Positions 34,556-44,043 of a DNA stretch of 64,000 nucleotides are shown here, one piece after another (position 1 is the stretch's first letter; each line of letters opens with the position of its first letter). The notes under the pieces were generated by a model that was not told where the DNA came from, searched no databases, and was given only the letters and a program-made list of their open reading frames with translations. Source of the DNA: Oscillospiraceae bacterium (lineage in GTDB: Bacteria; Bacillota; Clostridia; Oscillospirales; CAG-272); the NCBI GenBank assembly GCA_015064725.1, contig SVRQ01000007.1:19460-83459 (forward strand). The letters are read 5' to 3'. A program made the position numbers and the translations under genes.

Positions 34556-35002
34556 ATGCAAAAGATAAATGTTTTCTTTAAAAAGCTTGAAAATGATGCA
34601 AAAGTTCCTACGTATGGCTCTCCTTACTCCGCAGGTGCGGACCTTTACGCTCTCTGCAAAGAGCCCGTGACGGTTCCCACAGGAAAAAGTGCGTTTATTC
34701 ACACGGGGCTCAGCCTTGAAATTCCGGAGGGCGTTGTGGGGCTCATCTATGCCAGAAGCGGTATGGCTTGCAAGCGCGGTGTAGCTCCTGCAAATAAGGT
34801 AGGCGTTATAGATTCCGATTACCGCGGAGAGATCATCGTTTGCCTTCACAACCACGGAAACGATGACGTTGTGATAGAAAACGGCGAAAGAGTTGCGCAA
34901 ATGGTGTTTGCGCCGTATTTCACGGCGGAGTTTGCCGAAAGCGAGGAGCTTTCTGATACATCGCGCGGCGCGGGCGGTTTCGGCTCAACGGGAACTAAAT
35001 AA
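34556..35002 (+). CDS. dut: dUTP diphosphatase
   Basis: A 148-residue trimeric dUTPase. The five motifs are visible: SAGADLYA (1), ARSGMACKRG (2), GVIDSDYRGEI (3, catalytic Asp), ERVAQMVF (4) and RGAGGFGSTG (5). It hydrolyses dUTP to dUMP, keeping uracil out of DNA and supplying thymidylate synthesis. Typical length. CGGAGA lies 8 bases before the ATG. Single-gene unit between two SGNH genes on the other strand. Confidence 0.96.
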   Translation: MQKINVFFKKLENDAKVPTYGSPYSAGADLYALCKEPVTVPTGKSAFIHTGLSLEIPEGVVGLIYARSGMACKRGVAPANKVGVIDSDYRGEIIVCLHNHGNDDVVIENGERVAQMVFAPYFTAEFAESEELSDTSRGAGGFGSTGTK

Positions 35003-35006
35003 AGCC

Positions 35007-35040
35007 AAAAAGCGTTCTCCGAAAAGGAGAACGCTTTTTA
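35007..35040. terminator. Bidirectional terminator
   Basis: A 14 bp stem (AAAAAGCGTTCTCC at 35007-35020 with its complement at 35026-35039), usable by dut and by the convergent SGNH gene. Confidence 0.88.
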
Positions 35041-35046
35041 TGCTTT

Positions 35047-36096
35047 TTATTCCGGAACAACAACAAAGTCTATTTTGACATCGCAAGCGGTGCTTTTTTC
35101 GTTCTTTTCGCCAAGAGGACGAACGGATATGACGTGTTCCGCATCCTCAAGGTCGAAGCGGGATATACCTGTTACGGGCTGGTTATCCGTTTCGTAATAA
35201 AGATCGTAAATATCTTCTTTTCCGTCGAGTTCGAACGCAATTTTGCCAAAATTTGTGCCAAGACGGTAGCATAGCATAAAAGCAGTGCCCTTGAATTTAA
35301 AAGAAAGGGAAGCGTTTTTGTCCGCGCTCATAAGGCCGCAGCCGCCCCTGCCGAGATTCTTTTCATTCCAGCTTCCGTCGGATCCGTAGGGAGTCCAATC
35401 GCCAACGGACGTAAGCTCTTTCGCGTTTATGAATTTGCCGCTGAAATTGCAGAAGTCATTGTCAAGCGGCTCTGCCGAGGGTTTTCTGAAGCTTTCGCCG
35501 GAAAGATGCTGCAGGATATATTTTGTGTAAAAATCGTATCCCTTTTCCACGGGATGCACGTTGTCCGGGCGGTAAAGGCTGTCACGCTCCGTGTTCACGC
35601 CGATATTAGCCTCTCCCATAAAGGCATCCATTCCTTCCTGCACGTCGATAAATTCGATGCCGTAGTGTGCGGCTATCTTTTTGTGAACGCAGGCGCGTGT
35701 GCGCTTGTTTCTGTTGGCGACAACGCCGATGCATATGATATAAGGTATTTTCGGAAGTGACATAAGCTTTCTTATAATACCTTCGTACATAACTGCGGAA
35801 AGCTTCTCCGATAACCCCTCGTCATTAAGGGAAAAATCGATAAAAACAATATCCGGTTCATACGCGCAAACGTCGCGGTTAAGGCGCAAAAGACCATACG
35901 TGGATTCCGTGCCGCCGATGCCTTGGTTTATTTCCGTAAATACGGTGTTACCGAGGGGCAGGGAATTGAGATATGCCGTTACCTGCGTTGACCAACGTCT
36001 TGATTTATCTGAAGCGCCTGCACCTTCCGTGATGGAGCCGCCGAGGTAAACTATCTTCAAATTTCCTTTGTTATAAAGCTTTTCAAAATTATCCAT
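35047..36096 (-). CDS. SGNH/GDSL hydrolase with C-terminal beta domain, cytoplasmic
   Basis: A 349-residue protein without signal peptide. The SGNH domain starts VYLGGSITEGAG (nucleophile Ser in GGSIT), then GGTESTYG, 'FIDFSLNDEG' and the late DNVHPVEKGY with catalytic Asp/His. The C-terminal ~130 residues are beta-rich, similar to carbohydrate-binding or CE2-like accessory domains. Such enzymes remove acetyl or other acyl groups from sugars. The start at 36096 has AAGGAT before it. It is downstream of the amidase gene on the same strand with a 56-base gap. Confidence 0.85.
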   Translation of the reverse strand: MDNFEKLYNKGNLKIVYLGGSITEGAGASDKSRRWSTQVTAYLNSLPLGNTVFTEINQGIGGTESTYGLLRLNRDVCAYEPDIVFIDFSLNDEGLSEKLSAVMYEGIIRKLMSLPKIPYIICIGVVANRNKRTRACVHKKIAAHYGIEFIDVQEGMDAFMGEANIGVNTERDSLYRPDNVHPVEKGYDFYTKYILQHLSGESFRKPSAEPLDNDFCNFSGKFINAKELTSVGDWTPYGSDGSWNEKNLGRGGCGLMSADKNASLSFKFKGTAFMLCYRLGTNFGKIAFELDGKEDIYDLYYETDNQPVTGISRFDLEDAEHVISVRPLGEKNEKSTACDVKIDFVVVPE

Positions 36097-36152
36097 AATA
36101 AATATCCTTAATACGCAAAATTGCAAGCGGAGCTTGCAATTTTAACGTTTTT

Positions 36153-37226
36153 TTATTTTTTTGTGACCATTCCTGCGTTGTAGGCGTTTTCAACGGCATC
36201 CGCAACGGCTTTTGCAACCTCTTGCTGCCAATCTCCGTCAATGAGCATTGTAAGATCGCGCTCACTTGTTATAAAGCCCATTTCTATAAGTATGGACGGC
36301 ATATTCGTATTGCAAAGAACGGCATAATATTTGTTTTTGCCAAGGACGCTTGAGTCTGTATAATTTCTTGAAGATTTCATATTGGAAAACTTCGTTTTAA
36401 CAGAGTTGAAAGCGTTTGTGAAATATTGTGCAAACTTTTCGCCGTTATATGTAAGACCGCTTCTTGCCGTATAATACATTCGCGGACCATACACGGCACT
36501 GTCGGAAAATGAGTTGCAATGAAGCGAGATGAACATATGAGCGTCTGCATCCACCGCCATAGCGGCTCTGTCCGCAAGCTCTATAAACTCATCCGTATCG
36601 CGCGACGTCACAACGGTAAATCCGCGCTTTTCAAGCTCTTCGCAAAGAAGAAGAGCAACGGAAAGGTTGATATCCTTTTCGTAATATTCCGTGCCGCTAA
36701 GCTCACCTATCGCGCCGACGTCGTGGCCGCCGTGACCAGCATCGATGAAGATTACGGCGTTTTCGTATTTGGGATTATATACGTTTACCGTTGTTTGCGT
36801 TGTCTGGGTTGTTTCGGTTGTCGCGGTAGTTATTTTGGATGTGGAAACGGTCGTTTCCGTGGTTATGGGAAGCACGGTCCCGGACGTTGTGCTTGTTCCT
36901 ATAATGCCGAGCGTTGTTGCCGACGTTGCCGTTGTGGGCAGCGTAAGCGATGGTGCCGTTGTGGTCTCTGCCGAGCTTTGATGTGCGAAGCCCAAAATCC
37001 CCACGGCGGCAGTATATACTATTATTATAAGAACGATTATCGACGCAAGAAGCACAAATATCTTTGCAAGGTCGTGCGCACTGTTATGCGGCTTATTTGG
37101 TTGATTTTTATTCGGCGGGGCGGACCTGCGCTCTTGATAATAAAGATCGTTGATCCCGTCGATATCGAGTGTTGAAAATCGATCCTCGCCGTTATTGCCG
37201 ATATTGTTTCGGTTGTCGTTGTTCAT
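36153..37226 (-). CDS. N-acetylmuramoyl-L-alanine amidase (Amidase_3), membrane-anchored
   Basis: A 357-residue protein. Cytoplasmic N-terminus of about 50 residues (Asn-rich), one membrane helix about 53-75, a Thr/Ser-rich linker to about 150, then the zinc amidase domain: IDAGHGGHDVGA (His ligand), YEKDINL (Glu), ISLHCNSF (His) and SILIEMGFIT (catalytic Glu). It cleaves the bond between MurNAc and the stem peptide, working outside the membrane. The cytoplasmic extension is unusual for secreted amidases, most of which have only a signal peptide. GAGG precedes the ATG. Confidence 0.93.
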   Translation of the reverse strand: MNNDNRNNIGNNGEDRFSTLDIDGINDLYYQERRSAPPNKNQPNKPHNSAHDLAKIFVLLASIIVLIIIVYTAAVGILGFAHQSSAETTTAPSLTLPTTATSATTLGIIGTSTTSGTVLPITTETTVSTSKITTATTETTQTTQTTVNVYNPKYENAVIFIDAGHGGHDVGAIGELSGTEYYEKDINLSVALLLCEELEKRGFTVVTSRDTDEFIELADRAAMAVDADAHMFISLHCNSFSDSAVYGPRMYYTARSGLTYNGEKFAQYFTNAFNSVKTKFSNMKSSRNYTDSSVLGKNKYYAVLCNTNMPSILIEMGFITSERDLTMLIDGDWQQEVAKAVADAVENAYNAGMVTKK

Positions 37227-37246
37227 TTTTCCTCTTCGTTTATGTA

Positions 37247-38611
37247 TTAGTTTTTAAGGCTATGCATAGGAGCGGGGATGTGACCGCCGCGAAGGATAAA
37301 ATCTTTGCAGGAGTAGGGGCTTACGTCCATAATGGGCGCTGTGCCGAGAAGACCGCCGAAGTCCACGCTGTCGCCGACTTTTTTGCCGTAAGCGGGGATA
37401 AGACGAGCCGCGGTTGTTTTTGTGTTTACAACACCGATAGCTATTTCGTCCGCGATGATACCGCAGATGGTTTCAACGGGTGTGTCGCCGGGGATCGCTA
37501 TCATATCAAGACCGACGGAGCATACCGCCGTCATAGCTTCAAGCTTTGTAAGTGTAAGAGCGCCGCATTCGGCAGCTTCTATCATACCTTCATCCTCGGA
37601 AACGGGGATGAATGCGCCGGAAAGACCGCCGACGGAAGAGCTTGCCATTACGCCGCCTTTTTTAACGGCATCGTTAAGCATAGCAAGGGCGGCTGTTGTG
37701 CCGTGTGTGCCGCAATGCTCAAGACCCATATTTTCAAGGATCCTTGCAACGCTGTCGCCGATAGCGGGTGTGGGGGCGAGAGAAAGGTCAACTATGCCGA
37801 AAGGTGTGTTGAGCGCTTTCGCTGCGTCCGTTGCAACGAGCTGACCAACGCTCGTTATCTTATAAGCTGTCTTTTTGATAATGTTTGCAAGAGTGCCGAA
37901 ATCGCAGTTGCCTGCACGCTTGATAGCTGCCGCAACAACGCCGGGACCGGAAACGCCTACGTTGATAACGCATTCGGGCTCACCGATGCCGTGGAAAGCA
38001 CCTGCCATAAAGGGGTTGTCCTCGGGCGCATTTGCGAATACCACGAATTTTGCACATCCGATGGAGTTTTTATCTTTTGTAAGGTACGCCATATCCTTTA
38101 TGGCTTGACCCGCCATATAGATAGCGTCCATATTGATGCCTGCTTTTGTGGAAGCTACGTTAAGGGAGGAACAGAGAAAATCTGTTTCCGTGAGTGCCTG
38201 CGGAATTGCTTTTATGAGCTGTTCGCTTCCGTAAGACATCCCTTTTTGAACGAGCGCGGAAAAACCGCCGATGAAGTTTATTCCGAGTGCTTTTGCTGCT
38301 CTGTCGAGCGTTTTTGCGATCTTAACGTAACCGTCGCTGTCCGCCTTGCCGCCGATAAGGGCGATAGGTGTTACGGAAACACGCTTGTTTACGATCGGGA
38401 TACCGTATTTTTTGCTTATATCTTCGCCCGTGGCAACGAGCTTTTCCGCTTTGCGAGTGATCTTATCGTAAATATTATCGCAAAGTCTGTCAACATCGTC
38501 GGAAACACAGTCATAAAGGGAAATGCCCATTGTGATAGTACGAACGTCAAGGTTTTCGTGCTGTATCATATTGATGGTTTCGCGGATATCGTTTGTTGTT
38601 AAAATAGACAT
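37247..38611 (-). CDS. UPF0210 (PFL-like, DUF711) family protein
   Basis: A 454-residue protein of the UPF0210 family: '[18 protein letters not shown]' near the start, [28 protein letters not shown] and [15 protein letters not shown] in the middle. It is related in fold to pyruvate formate-lyase-like proteins but the biochemical role is not established. It nearly always sits beside an ACT-domain UPF0237 protein, as here (19 bases upstream), which suggests a regulated pair. Start and ribosome site (AGGTAACAC) are standard. Confidence 0.93.
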   Translation of the reverse strand: MSILTTNDIRETINMIQHENLDVRTITMGISLYDCVSDDVDRLCDNIYDKITRKAEKLVATGEDISKKYGIPIVNKRVSVTPIALIGGKADSDGYVKIAKTLDRAAKALGINFIGGFSALVQKGMSYGSEQLIKAIPQALTETDFLCSSLNVASTKAGINMDAIYMAGQAIKDMAYLTKDKNSIGCAKFVVFANAPEDNPFMAGAFHGIGEPECVINVGVSGPGVVAAAIKRAGNCDFGTLANIIKKTAYKITSVGQLVATDAAKALNTPFGIVDLSLAPTPAIGDSVARILENMGLEHCGTHGTTAALAMLNDAVKKGGVMASSSVGGLSGAFIPVSEDEGMIEAAECGALTLTKLEAMTAVCSVGLDMIAIPGDTPVETICGIIADEIAIGVVNTKTTAARLIPAYGKKVGDSVDFGGLLGTAPIMDVSPYSCKDFILRGGHIPAPMHSLKN

Positions 38612-38629
38612 TGTGTTACCTCGATTACC

Positions 38630-38899
38630 TCAAATTTTGTGCATAGAATTGAAAATGTCTTCGTGCATTGTATTTACCTGAAGAGCGTTTTCTTTTCCGA
38701 AGCCTGCCATAGCGTCAACAAAATCGCCGAACTGAACGTTGAGCGCATCTACGTTTGTTATCATGATCATAACAAAGTAACCGTCAAGAACTGTTTGGGA
38801 AATATCAACGATATTAGCTCCGTATTCCGCGCATTTTGCGCTTACCTTGGCAACGATGCCTACACCGTCTTTTCCTGTTACGGAAATAACTGCTTTCAT
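38630..38899 (-). CDS. ACT domain protein, UPF0237 family
   Basis: An 89-residue single ACT domain starting MKAVISVTGKDGVGIVAKVS, with the ligand-loop pattern of amino-acid-sensing ACT proteins. It is first in the operon with the UPF0210 gene; a regulatory role for that partner is likely, ligand unknown. GCGGAGG precedes the ATG. Confidence 0.93.
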   Translation of the reverse strand: MKAVISVTGKDGVGIVAKVSAKCAEYGANIVDISQTVLDGYFVMIMITNVDALNVQFGDFVDAMAGFGKENALQVNTMHEDIFNSMHKI

Positions 38900-38940
38900 A
38901 ATTTAGAACCTCCGCTGATTTAAGCATAAATATATAGAAT

Positions 38941-38969
38941 TAGTATATCATAGCGACAATAAAAAGTAA
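38941..38969 (-). promoter_or_regulatory. Promoter of the UPF0237-UPF0210 operon
   Basis: On the minus strand TTTACT (38969-38964), 17-base spacer, TATACT (38946-38941). Confidence 0.7.
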
Positions 38970-39125
38970 ACCCTTTTTTCGATAAAATCCGCGCGTTGAA
39001 GTTTCGTAAACGGGAAAAAGAAATAATTTTTGTTAAAAATATTCCTTTTTTTAAATGAGTATGGATTTATTCATAAAAATATGATAAAATATTATGAATT
39101 ACAAAAATAAAGAGAGTGGAACTAT

Positions 39126-40076
39126 ATGAAAATAATTGCAAAGATATTGGCTTTTACAATGTTTCTTTTGTGTGCGCTTCCCCTTTGCGCCTGTGCGGAA
39201 AGCACCCAGACAGAGGGGATCTCCATTGTTTGCACCTCGTTTGCACCGTTTGATTTCGCGCGCGAGATAGCGGGTGAGGGCGCAAACGTGAAAATGCTTC
39301 TTTCCCCCGGGGCGGACAGCCATTCTTATGACCCGACACCTAAGGATATTCTTGCCGTAAACAAATGCGACGTGTTTGTTTACGTTGGCGGCGAGTCCGA
39401 CGTTTGGGTGGAGGACATACTTTCTTCCATAGATAATCCAGATATGAAGACTATAAAGCTTATAGAATGTACGGAAGAGCTTTATTGCGAGGAATACAAA
39501 GAGGGAATGGATCACGGTCACGATCACAGCCACGGGCACGATGGCACCGAATATGACGAGCACGTTTGGACGGATCCGCGCAACGCCGCCATCATATGCG
39601 AAAAGATAGCGGCAGCTCTTTGTGCGGCTGACGAAGAAAATGCAGATAAGTATAATGAAAACCTTGCTTCGTACAAAGCGGAGCTTTCGAAGCTTGACGA
39701 AGCATTCAAGGCCGTTGTTGCAAACGGCAACGGAAAGCCCCTTATTTTCGGCGACCGTTTTCCTCTTATCTATTTTGTAAAAGCTTACGGGCTTGATTAT
39801 TACGCCGCGTTTCCCGGCTGTGCCGCAGATACCGAGCCAAGCGGCGCAACGGTTGCTTACCTTATAAATAAAGTAAAGGAAGAAAATATTCCCGTGGTAT
39901 TTCACATAGAGCTTTCCACAGGTAAGATCGCGGACACGATATGCGAAGCTACGGGGGCTTCAAAAATGCAGTTCAACGCCTGCCACAACGTAACAAAGGA
40001 TGATTTCAATGCGGGCGTGCGCTATATAGACCTGATGTGGGATAACGTGGAAGCGCTTAAAGCGGCATTAAAATAA
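39126..40076 (+). CDS. Zinc-type metal ABC transporter substrate-binding lipoprotein, orphan
   Basis: A 316-residue ZnuA/AdcA-like protein. The signal peptide ends in a Cys-containing lipobox region (LPLCAC, lipidation at Cys21 or Cys23). The mature protein has SFAPFDFAREIAGEG, the first metal His in DSHSYDPTPKD, a His-rich loop (HGHDHSHGHDG, about 121-131) typical of zinc binders, and DEHVWTDPRNA. It captures Zn2+ outside the membrane. Unlike most znu loci, no ATPase or permease gene follows, so it must use components encoded elsewhere. GAGAGTGG precedes the ATG. Confidence 0.9.
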   Translation: MKIIAKILAFTMFLLCALPLCACAESTQTEGISIVCTSFAPFDFAREIAGEGANVKMLLSPGADSHSYDPTPKDILAVNKCDVFVYVGGESDVWVEDILSSIDNPDMKTIKLIECTEELYCEEYKEGMDHGHDHSHGHDGTEYDEHVWTDPRNAAIICEKIAAALCAADEENADKYNENLASYKAELSKLDEAFKAVVANGNGKPLIFGDRFPLIYFVKAYGLDYYAAFPGCAADTEPSGATVAYLINKVKEENIPVVFHIELSTGKIADTICEATGASKMQFNACHNVTKDDFNAGVRYIDLMWDNVEALKAALK

Positions 40077-40132
40077 CTTGCTTTGAATAGATCCGCATCG
40101 ATAACGGTAAGGTCGGCGCCCTCAATGACCTG

Positions 40133-41113
40133 TCAACGCTTGGGTGCTTCGCCCTCTTTGGAAAGGGAAGTTTTTGTTTTGCTCGCATCAAAAAAAGCAC
40201 CATCTTCCGATGATGCCTTTATAGGTGCTGTTTCATTTGTTTGAGCTTGTTCAAAAGTTCCGCTTCGCCAATTCCCGTTTCTATAAGCTCGCGTATCATT
40301 TTCGCCCTTGCTTCCGCTTCCGTGTGCCCTTGTTTTATTCGTGTATTCTCTATAATTTGCGTTATGACTTCTGTCGTAGTATCGGAGAAATTCCTCTCCA
40401 ATTCTTCGTGCATAAGCTTCAAGCGTTCTATAACCGGTGCGCGATTGTACATAAATATCCTTTCTGAAATACTCCAACGTTTCTTCGTCAAAAGCATTCA
40501 CTTTTAATATTCGCTCTATTTTCGGTTGGTTTTTTGTCCCCGTTACAAATACGAAAACATTGTCGGTATCAAGAGTCGTATGCGGCTTGTTGTTGACCTC
40601 AATAATAGCCTCGCCCCTTGAGGTTTGAGGGAATTTTTTAAGAGAGCCCTTTTCGTGTATTTTGGAATACATATCGTCAAGCTCGTTTTTTGAGATCGCC
40701 TCAGCGTCTCTCGCCCATCCGAAATCATTGTACTGCTTTTCGGTGTATTTGTCAATATGATCTCCCTCCGCGGAAAGGGAATTTTTCCTCTTGACATTTT
40801 GCGCGGTTTGTGATAAACTGTTGCCAACGTAATCCTCTTGTATATCGTCAATCGCATTTTGCGTAGTAACGGTGGTAGAGGATTCCGATTTTTTTATTGC
40901 AGATATTTTTGTATGCACACAACCACAAATTTTCACTCTTGACATCTTCGGCACTTTCGGGTACAATATTGTTAGATGTATCTGATGAGACACCGTGGGA
41001 AATACGGTCATTTGTACCGCGTCCCACACCGTCCAAGGATGTATCGGATGTATCTGATGAGACACCGTGTGATGAGTCGGAAACGGCAGGTTGCACACCG
41101 TCCAAGGATACAT
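40133..41113 (-). pseudogene. Decayed phage/ICE-like polyvalent protein fragment
   Basis: A 326-codon frame with no ribosome site or credible start. The middle reads as protein (QYNDFGWARDAEAISKNELD, then DNVFVFVTGTKNQPKIERIL) and resembles the C-terminal part of very large proteins of clostridial prophages and conjugative elements. It ends in SLSKEGEAPKR, a style of tail seen in them. In the first ~65 codons the natural-looking protein is in another frame (Ser/Asp-rich VSDSSHGVSSDTSDTS, 41105 to about 40920), which implies a frameshift. The N-terminal bulk is missing. A short frame 40219-40452 in a third frame has a possible ribosome site (AAAGGA) and could be an accidental overlap. Confidence 0.55.
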
Positions 41114-41143
41114 CTTTTTAATTTATTATTGTAGAAAAATCAA

Positions 41144-41199
41144 AAAGAACACCATATCTTTTACAGCACTTTTGCAAGCGTAGATAGGGTGTTCTTTAC
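41144..41199 (-). terminator. Terminator of the acyltransferase-glycosyltransferase operon
   Basis: AAAGAACACC (41144-41153) pairs with GGTGTTCTTT (41190-41199) across a 36-base loop with some internal pairing. On the minus strand a T-rich run follows. It lies just after the stop of the gene at 41203. Confidence 0.65.
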
Positions 41200-41202
41200 T
41201 TT

Positions 41203-42381
41203 TTATATCATTTTATTAACGTATTCCGCTTCTTTTGTAGCAGATGTTTTAATATCAATAAGTGCTTTTGCGGCGAAATCTACCGTGTTAAGCTCTCCGT
41301 TTTCCATAAGGAAAAGTTTTGCGAAAAGGTCAAGTACAACGAAGAACATTTTAAGTTCCTTGCCGTTGTCGCGTATATCTTTTACGGCTTTGAGAGAAAG
41401 GCTTACGAACTTTGCAACACGTTCGTTTCTGTCCTGTGCATCAAACGCGGTGAATTTTACGCCGTATTTTTCTTTCAGACGAAGGCTCTTATGAAAATCC
41501 TCCTCTGCGAAAATGTTCTGCATCTCTCGTGTCAGCCCATATTCGTCCACGTCGAGCGCACCGAGGATAACTATCTCTACGGGAACAAAATCGAATATGC
41601 GCGTGTATGCAAAATCGTCTATATCTTCCGCAGGGAAGTATTTTGCAAGGCACTCTTTGCTCTTTTCAAGAAGTCTTCTTCTCATATACCAGAACGTGTT
41701 TTTTGTCTGCCAGAAATTGGGGGCTTTTGCCATTTTTATAATGCAGGAGGCATCTTCGGGGCAGGTGTATGGGGCAACGTAATAATGGTAGAGGACCTTG
41801 GACGTGCCGACAACTTTTTTTGCGTTTTTCATATTTGAAAGGAAGAAAAGGTCATCTTCGCAAAATCCCGTTGTTTCATCAAAGTTTTCCTTTATAGCCT
41901 CTCTTCGCCAAAGCTTGTTCCAAGGAAGAAGCGCGGCAAACGTGCTCTGATAGAAAGTAAGGTAGTCCTCCTTGGAATCGAGCGTAAGGACAGTATCGCC
42001 GAAGTAGTTGTGTATGCAGGGGTGATCGTGGTTGCACACGGCAATATCCGCGTTCTCCGCAGTGATAAGAGATACCGCTGTTTGGAACATATCGGGTTCG
42101 ATATAGTCATCGGCATCTACACACTGGATAAAATCGCCTTCCGCGATGGAAAGACCGTAGTTTCTTGCGGCGGAAACGCCTGCGTGAGCCTTTGTGTGAA
42201 CCTTTACGCGCCTGTCTATGTACGTATATTTATTCGCAACCTCAAAGGAATTGTCCGTGGAGGCATCATCGATAAGCAAAAGCTCGAAATTTTTGTACGT
42301 CTGCTTCAATATGCTTTTGATGCATCTGTCGAGTGTTGATGCCGCATTGAAAAACGGCACGATTACAGAAATTTTATTCAT
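41203..42381 (-). CDS. Glycosyltransferase family 2
   Basis: A 392-residue GT-A enzyme. It begins MNKISVIVPFFNAASTLDRC, with the nucleotide site LLIDDASTDNS and the DXD metal motif in CVDADDYIEPD. The C-terminal ~150 residues are helical and specific to this group. It transfers a sugar from a nucleotide donor, probably to an envelope polymer or glycolipid. The start at 42381 is chosen because GAGGAA is 9 bases upstream. An ATG at 42396, overlapping the previous stop, would add five residues. Last gene of a four-gene minus-strand operon. Confidence 0.92.
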   Translation of the reverse strand: MNKISVIVPFFNAASTLDRCIKSILKQTYKNFELLLIDDASTDNSFEVANKYTYIDRRVKVHTKAHAGVSAARNYGLSIAEGDFIQCVDADDYIEPDMFQTAVSLITAENADIAVCNHDHPCIHNYFGDTVLTLDSKEDYLTFYQSTFAALLPWNKLWRREAIKENFDETTGFCEDDLFFLSNMKNAKKVVGTSKVLYHYYVAPYTCPEDASCIIKMAKAPNFWQTKNTFWYMRRRLLEKSKECLAKYFPAEDIDDFAYTRIFDFVPVEIVILGALDVDEYGLTREMQNIFAEEDFHKSLRLKEKYGVKFTAFDAQDRNERVAKFVSLSLKAVKDIRDNGKELKMFFVVLDLFAKLFLMENGELNTVDFAAKALIDIKTSATKEAEYVNKMI

Positions 42382-42392
42382 AGTATCATTCC

Positions 42393-43202
42393 TCATTCGT
42401 CGGTCGTTGTGTATGAAAGTTTTTCGCCGTATGCTTCCTCATAAAATTTTCGGCAGGCTTCAAAAGCGCTTTCGCGCAGATATTTTATGTTTTCCTGCTT
42501 GGAAAGCTCTTTCTTGGGGTAGATGGGCTTTGCTATGTGCAAGGTGAAATAGGGAATATCTATACCCTCTGCGTCTTTTTTGCCGCTTTCGCGGTAGGTG
42601 ATGAACTGCGGAACGACGGGAACGCCGTATTTTTCCGCAATGTAGAATCCGCCGTCCTTATAGGGGCGCGGTTTCTTGTAGTGCCACCACATTGATGCTT
42701 CAGGGTAGATAAGCAGGAAATCTTTTCTTTTTGTAAGAACGTGTTCCACCTCTTTGTTAAACGCGGCTGTACCGTGCATCGTTGTATTCATCGGGAGCAT
42801 ATCGCCTGCGCGCATCATCTCACCGAGGAAGCCCTTCATATTGTTGAATGGGGCGGCGACAACGAAGGTCCTGTGTCCGCGCGCGCCGTGCTTTACGGCA
42901 AGACAGTCGAATTTGTCAACGTGGTTGCAGGTGAGCACCGCGGCGCGAAGTCCGCGAAGATTTTCTCTGCCTATGACCTTTAGCTTTTGTGTGTGATTTG
43001 CCGTGTAAAGGATGAACGGCTTTACGATGAAAAATTTTTGAAGTGCGAATTTTATCTTTTCCCAAAACGTGCGCTTGGTGGGGTAGTGGTAATCCTCTTT
43101 TACCGGGATGATGAGTTCTTCCGGAATGGGATCGACGTGCGTGTCAAACGCACCTTTTTTTTCGCAATCTTCTATTGCACGGAGTACGTCAAGTCTTGTC
43201 AT
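42393..43202 (-). CDS. 1-acyl-glycerol-3-phosphate acyltransferase-like (PlsC family), 1
   Basis: A 269-residue protein. The PlsC catalytic HX4D motif is TCNHVDKFD, with later blocks GDMLPMNTTMHG and LLIYPEASMWWHY, the last replacing the usual EGTR with PEAS. A basic N-terminal region of about 45 residues precedes a membrane-associated helix. It would acylate a lysolipid or glycolipid acceptor. A second, diverged PlsC protein is two genes upstream. The operon alternates acyltransferase, GT8, acyltransferase, GT2, which suggests stepwise building of one lipid-linked glycan. Confidence 0.88.
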   Translation of the reverse strand: MTRLDVLRAIEDCEKKGAFDTHVDPIPEELIIPVKEDYHYPTKRTFWEKIKFALQKFFIVKPFILYTANHTQKLKVIGRENLRGLRAAVLTCNHVDKFDCLAVKHGARGHRTFVVAAPFNNMKGFLGEMMRAGDMLPMNTTMHGTAAFNKEVEHVLTKRKDFLLIYPEASMWWHYKKPRPYKDGGFYIAEKYGVPVVPQFITYRESGKKDAEGIDIPYFTLHIAKPIYPKKELSKQENIKYLRESAFEACRKFYEEAYGEKLSYTTTDE

Positions 43203-43212
43203 TTTCTCACCT

Positions 43213-44043
43213 TTATTCTTCAGAGTTTTGTTTTTCGAATTCGTCTATGTAGGAAAGACACCTGTATATAACGTCATCAAAATCGAAGGTCTTGTGCTTT
43301 TTGTGAAGCCCTTCTATATCCCATGGCTTCACGTTTATTGTGTGAAAGTACGGGAAAAGGCGAAGGGTCTTGGAAAAATGGCGGATGACGGTGTCCTTTT
43401 TCAATGAGCGTTGCTCGTTGAAGCGGGAGGGGAAAAAACGCTTTTTCTTTGCGTAATGGTTTATGGCATCCTGGTCCGGGAAGGATGTTTTTTTTGTGGC
43501 ACAGAAACGGCGCGCTTTTTTGAAAAAGCCCGTTTCACGTATCTTTTCCATATCGAGCAGCATTACGCCGGAGTTGATATAGTTCGGGGAGATGAAGAAC
43601 TTTCCAAGGTAATCGCGTGCGCCGGCAAATTCCGCACCGTCAAGCTCATAGGAGAAAAGCGGTGCTATATCGCCGCGTGCAACGGTGTCCGTGTCAAGGT
43701 AAATTATTCTTGCGGGAAGCTCCGCTTCATCCGCAAAAAGACGCAGAAAAGCATATGGTGTATAAAAATTTTCTATGTTTGGAGATTCTAACATCTCGTT
43801 TTTGAACTTTTCGGTAAGGTCGTGGAGCGTGATGCTGCTTTCGGGATTTTGCTCCTTTAAGAGCTTCTCGATAAAATCCGTCTGCTCTTTGCTGATGGGC
43901 AGATAATTGCTCTTTATATCCGAAAGGTCCATTGTGAGAACGTGAACGTCAAGCGGCTCTGCCGTGTTTTCCGCGATGGAAACGAGAGAGATGAGCAAGC
44001 CCTTGAAAACCTTATCGTTTCCGCTGTATAAGAGTGATATCAT
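43213..44043 (-). CDS. Glycosyltransferase family 8
   Basis: A 276-residue retaining glycosyltransferase. It begins MISLLYSGNDKVFKGLLISL, with the family DXD motif in IIYLDTDTVARGDI, the NSGVMLLD motif and the late HFSKTLRLFPY plus KPWD. Donors in this family are UDP-Glc or UDP-Gal. The start at 44043 overlaps the stop of the upstream acyltransferase (ATGA), with GGAG before it. The frame could extend to 44112 but that region codes for the previous protein. Confidence 0.92.
   Translation of the reverse strand: MISLLYSGNDKVFKGLLISLVSIAENTAEPLDVHVLTMDLSDIKSNYLPISKEQTDFIEKLLKEQNPESSITLHDLTEKFKNEMLESPNIENFYTPYAFLRLFADEAELPARIIYLDTDTVARGDIAPLFSYELDGAEFAGARDYLGKFFISPNYINSGVMLLDMEKIRETGFFKKARRFCATKKTSFPDQDAINHYAKKKRFFPSRFNEQRSLKKDTVIRHFSKTLRLFPYFHTINVKPWDIEGLHKKHKTFDFDDVIYRCLSYIDEFEKQNSEE

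Noticed and set aside
37169..38602. A 477-codon plus-strand frame opposite the UPF0210 gene
   Set aside because: It is an antisense shadow with Cys-rich, motif-free sequence; the minus-strand UPF0210/UPF0237 pair is clear.
40219..40452. A 77-codon helical protein inside the phage-like remnant
   Set aside because: It has a possible ribosome site but overlaps the more phage-like frame entirely. Not listed as a gene, only noted as possible dual coding.
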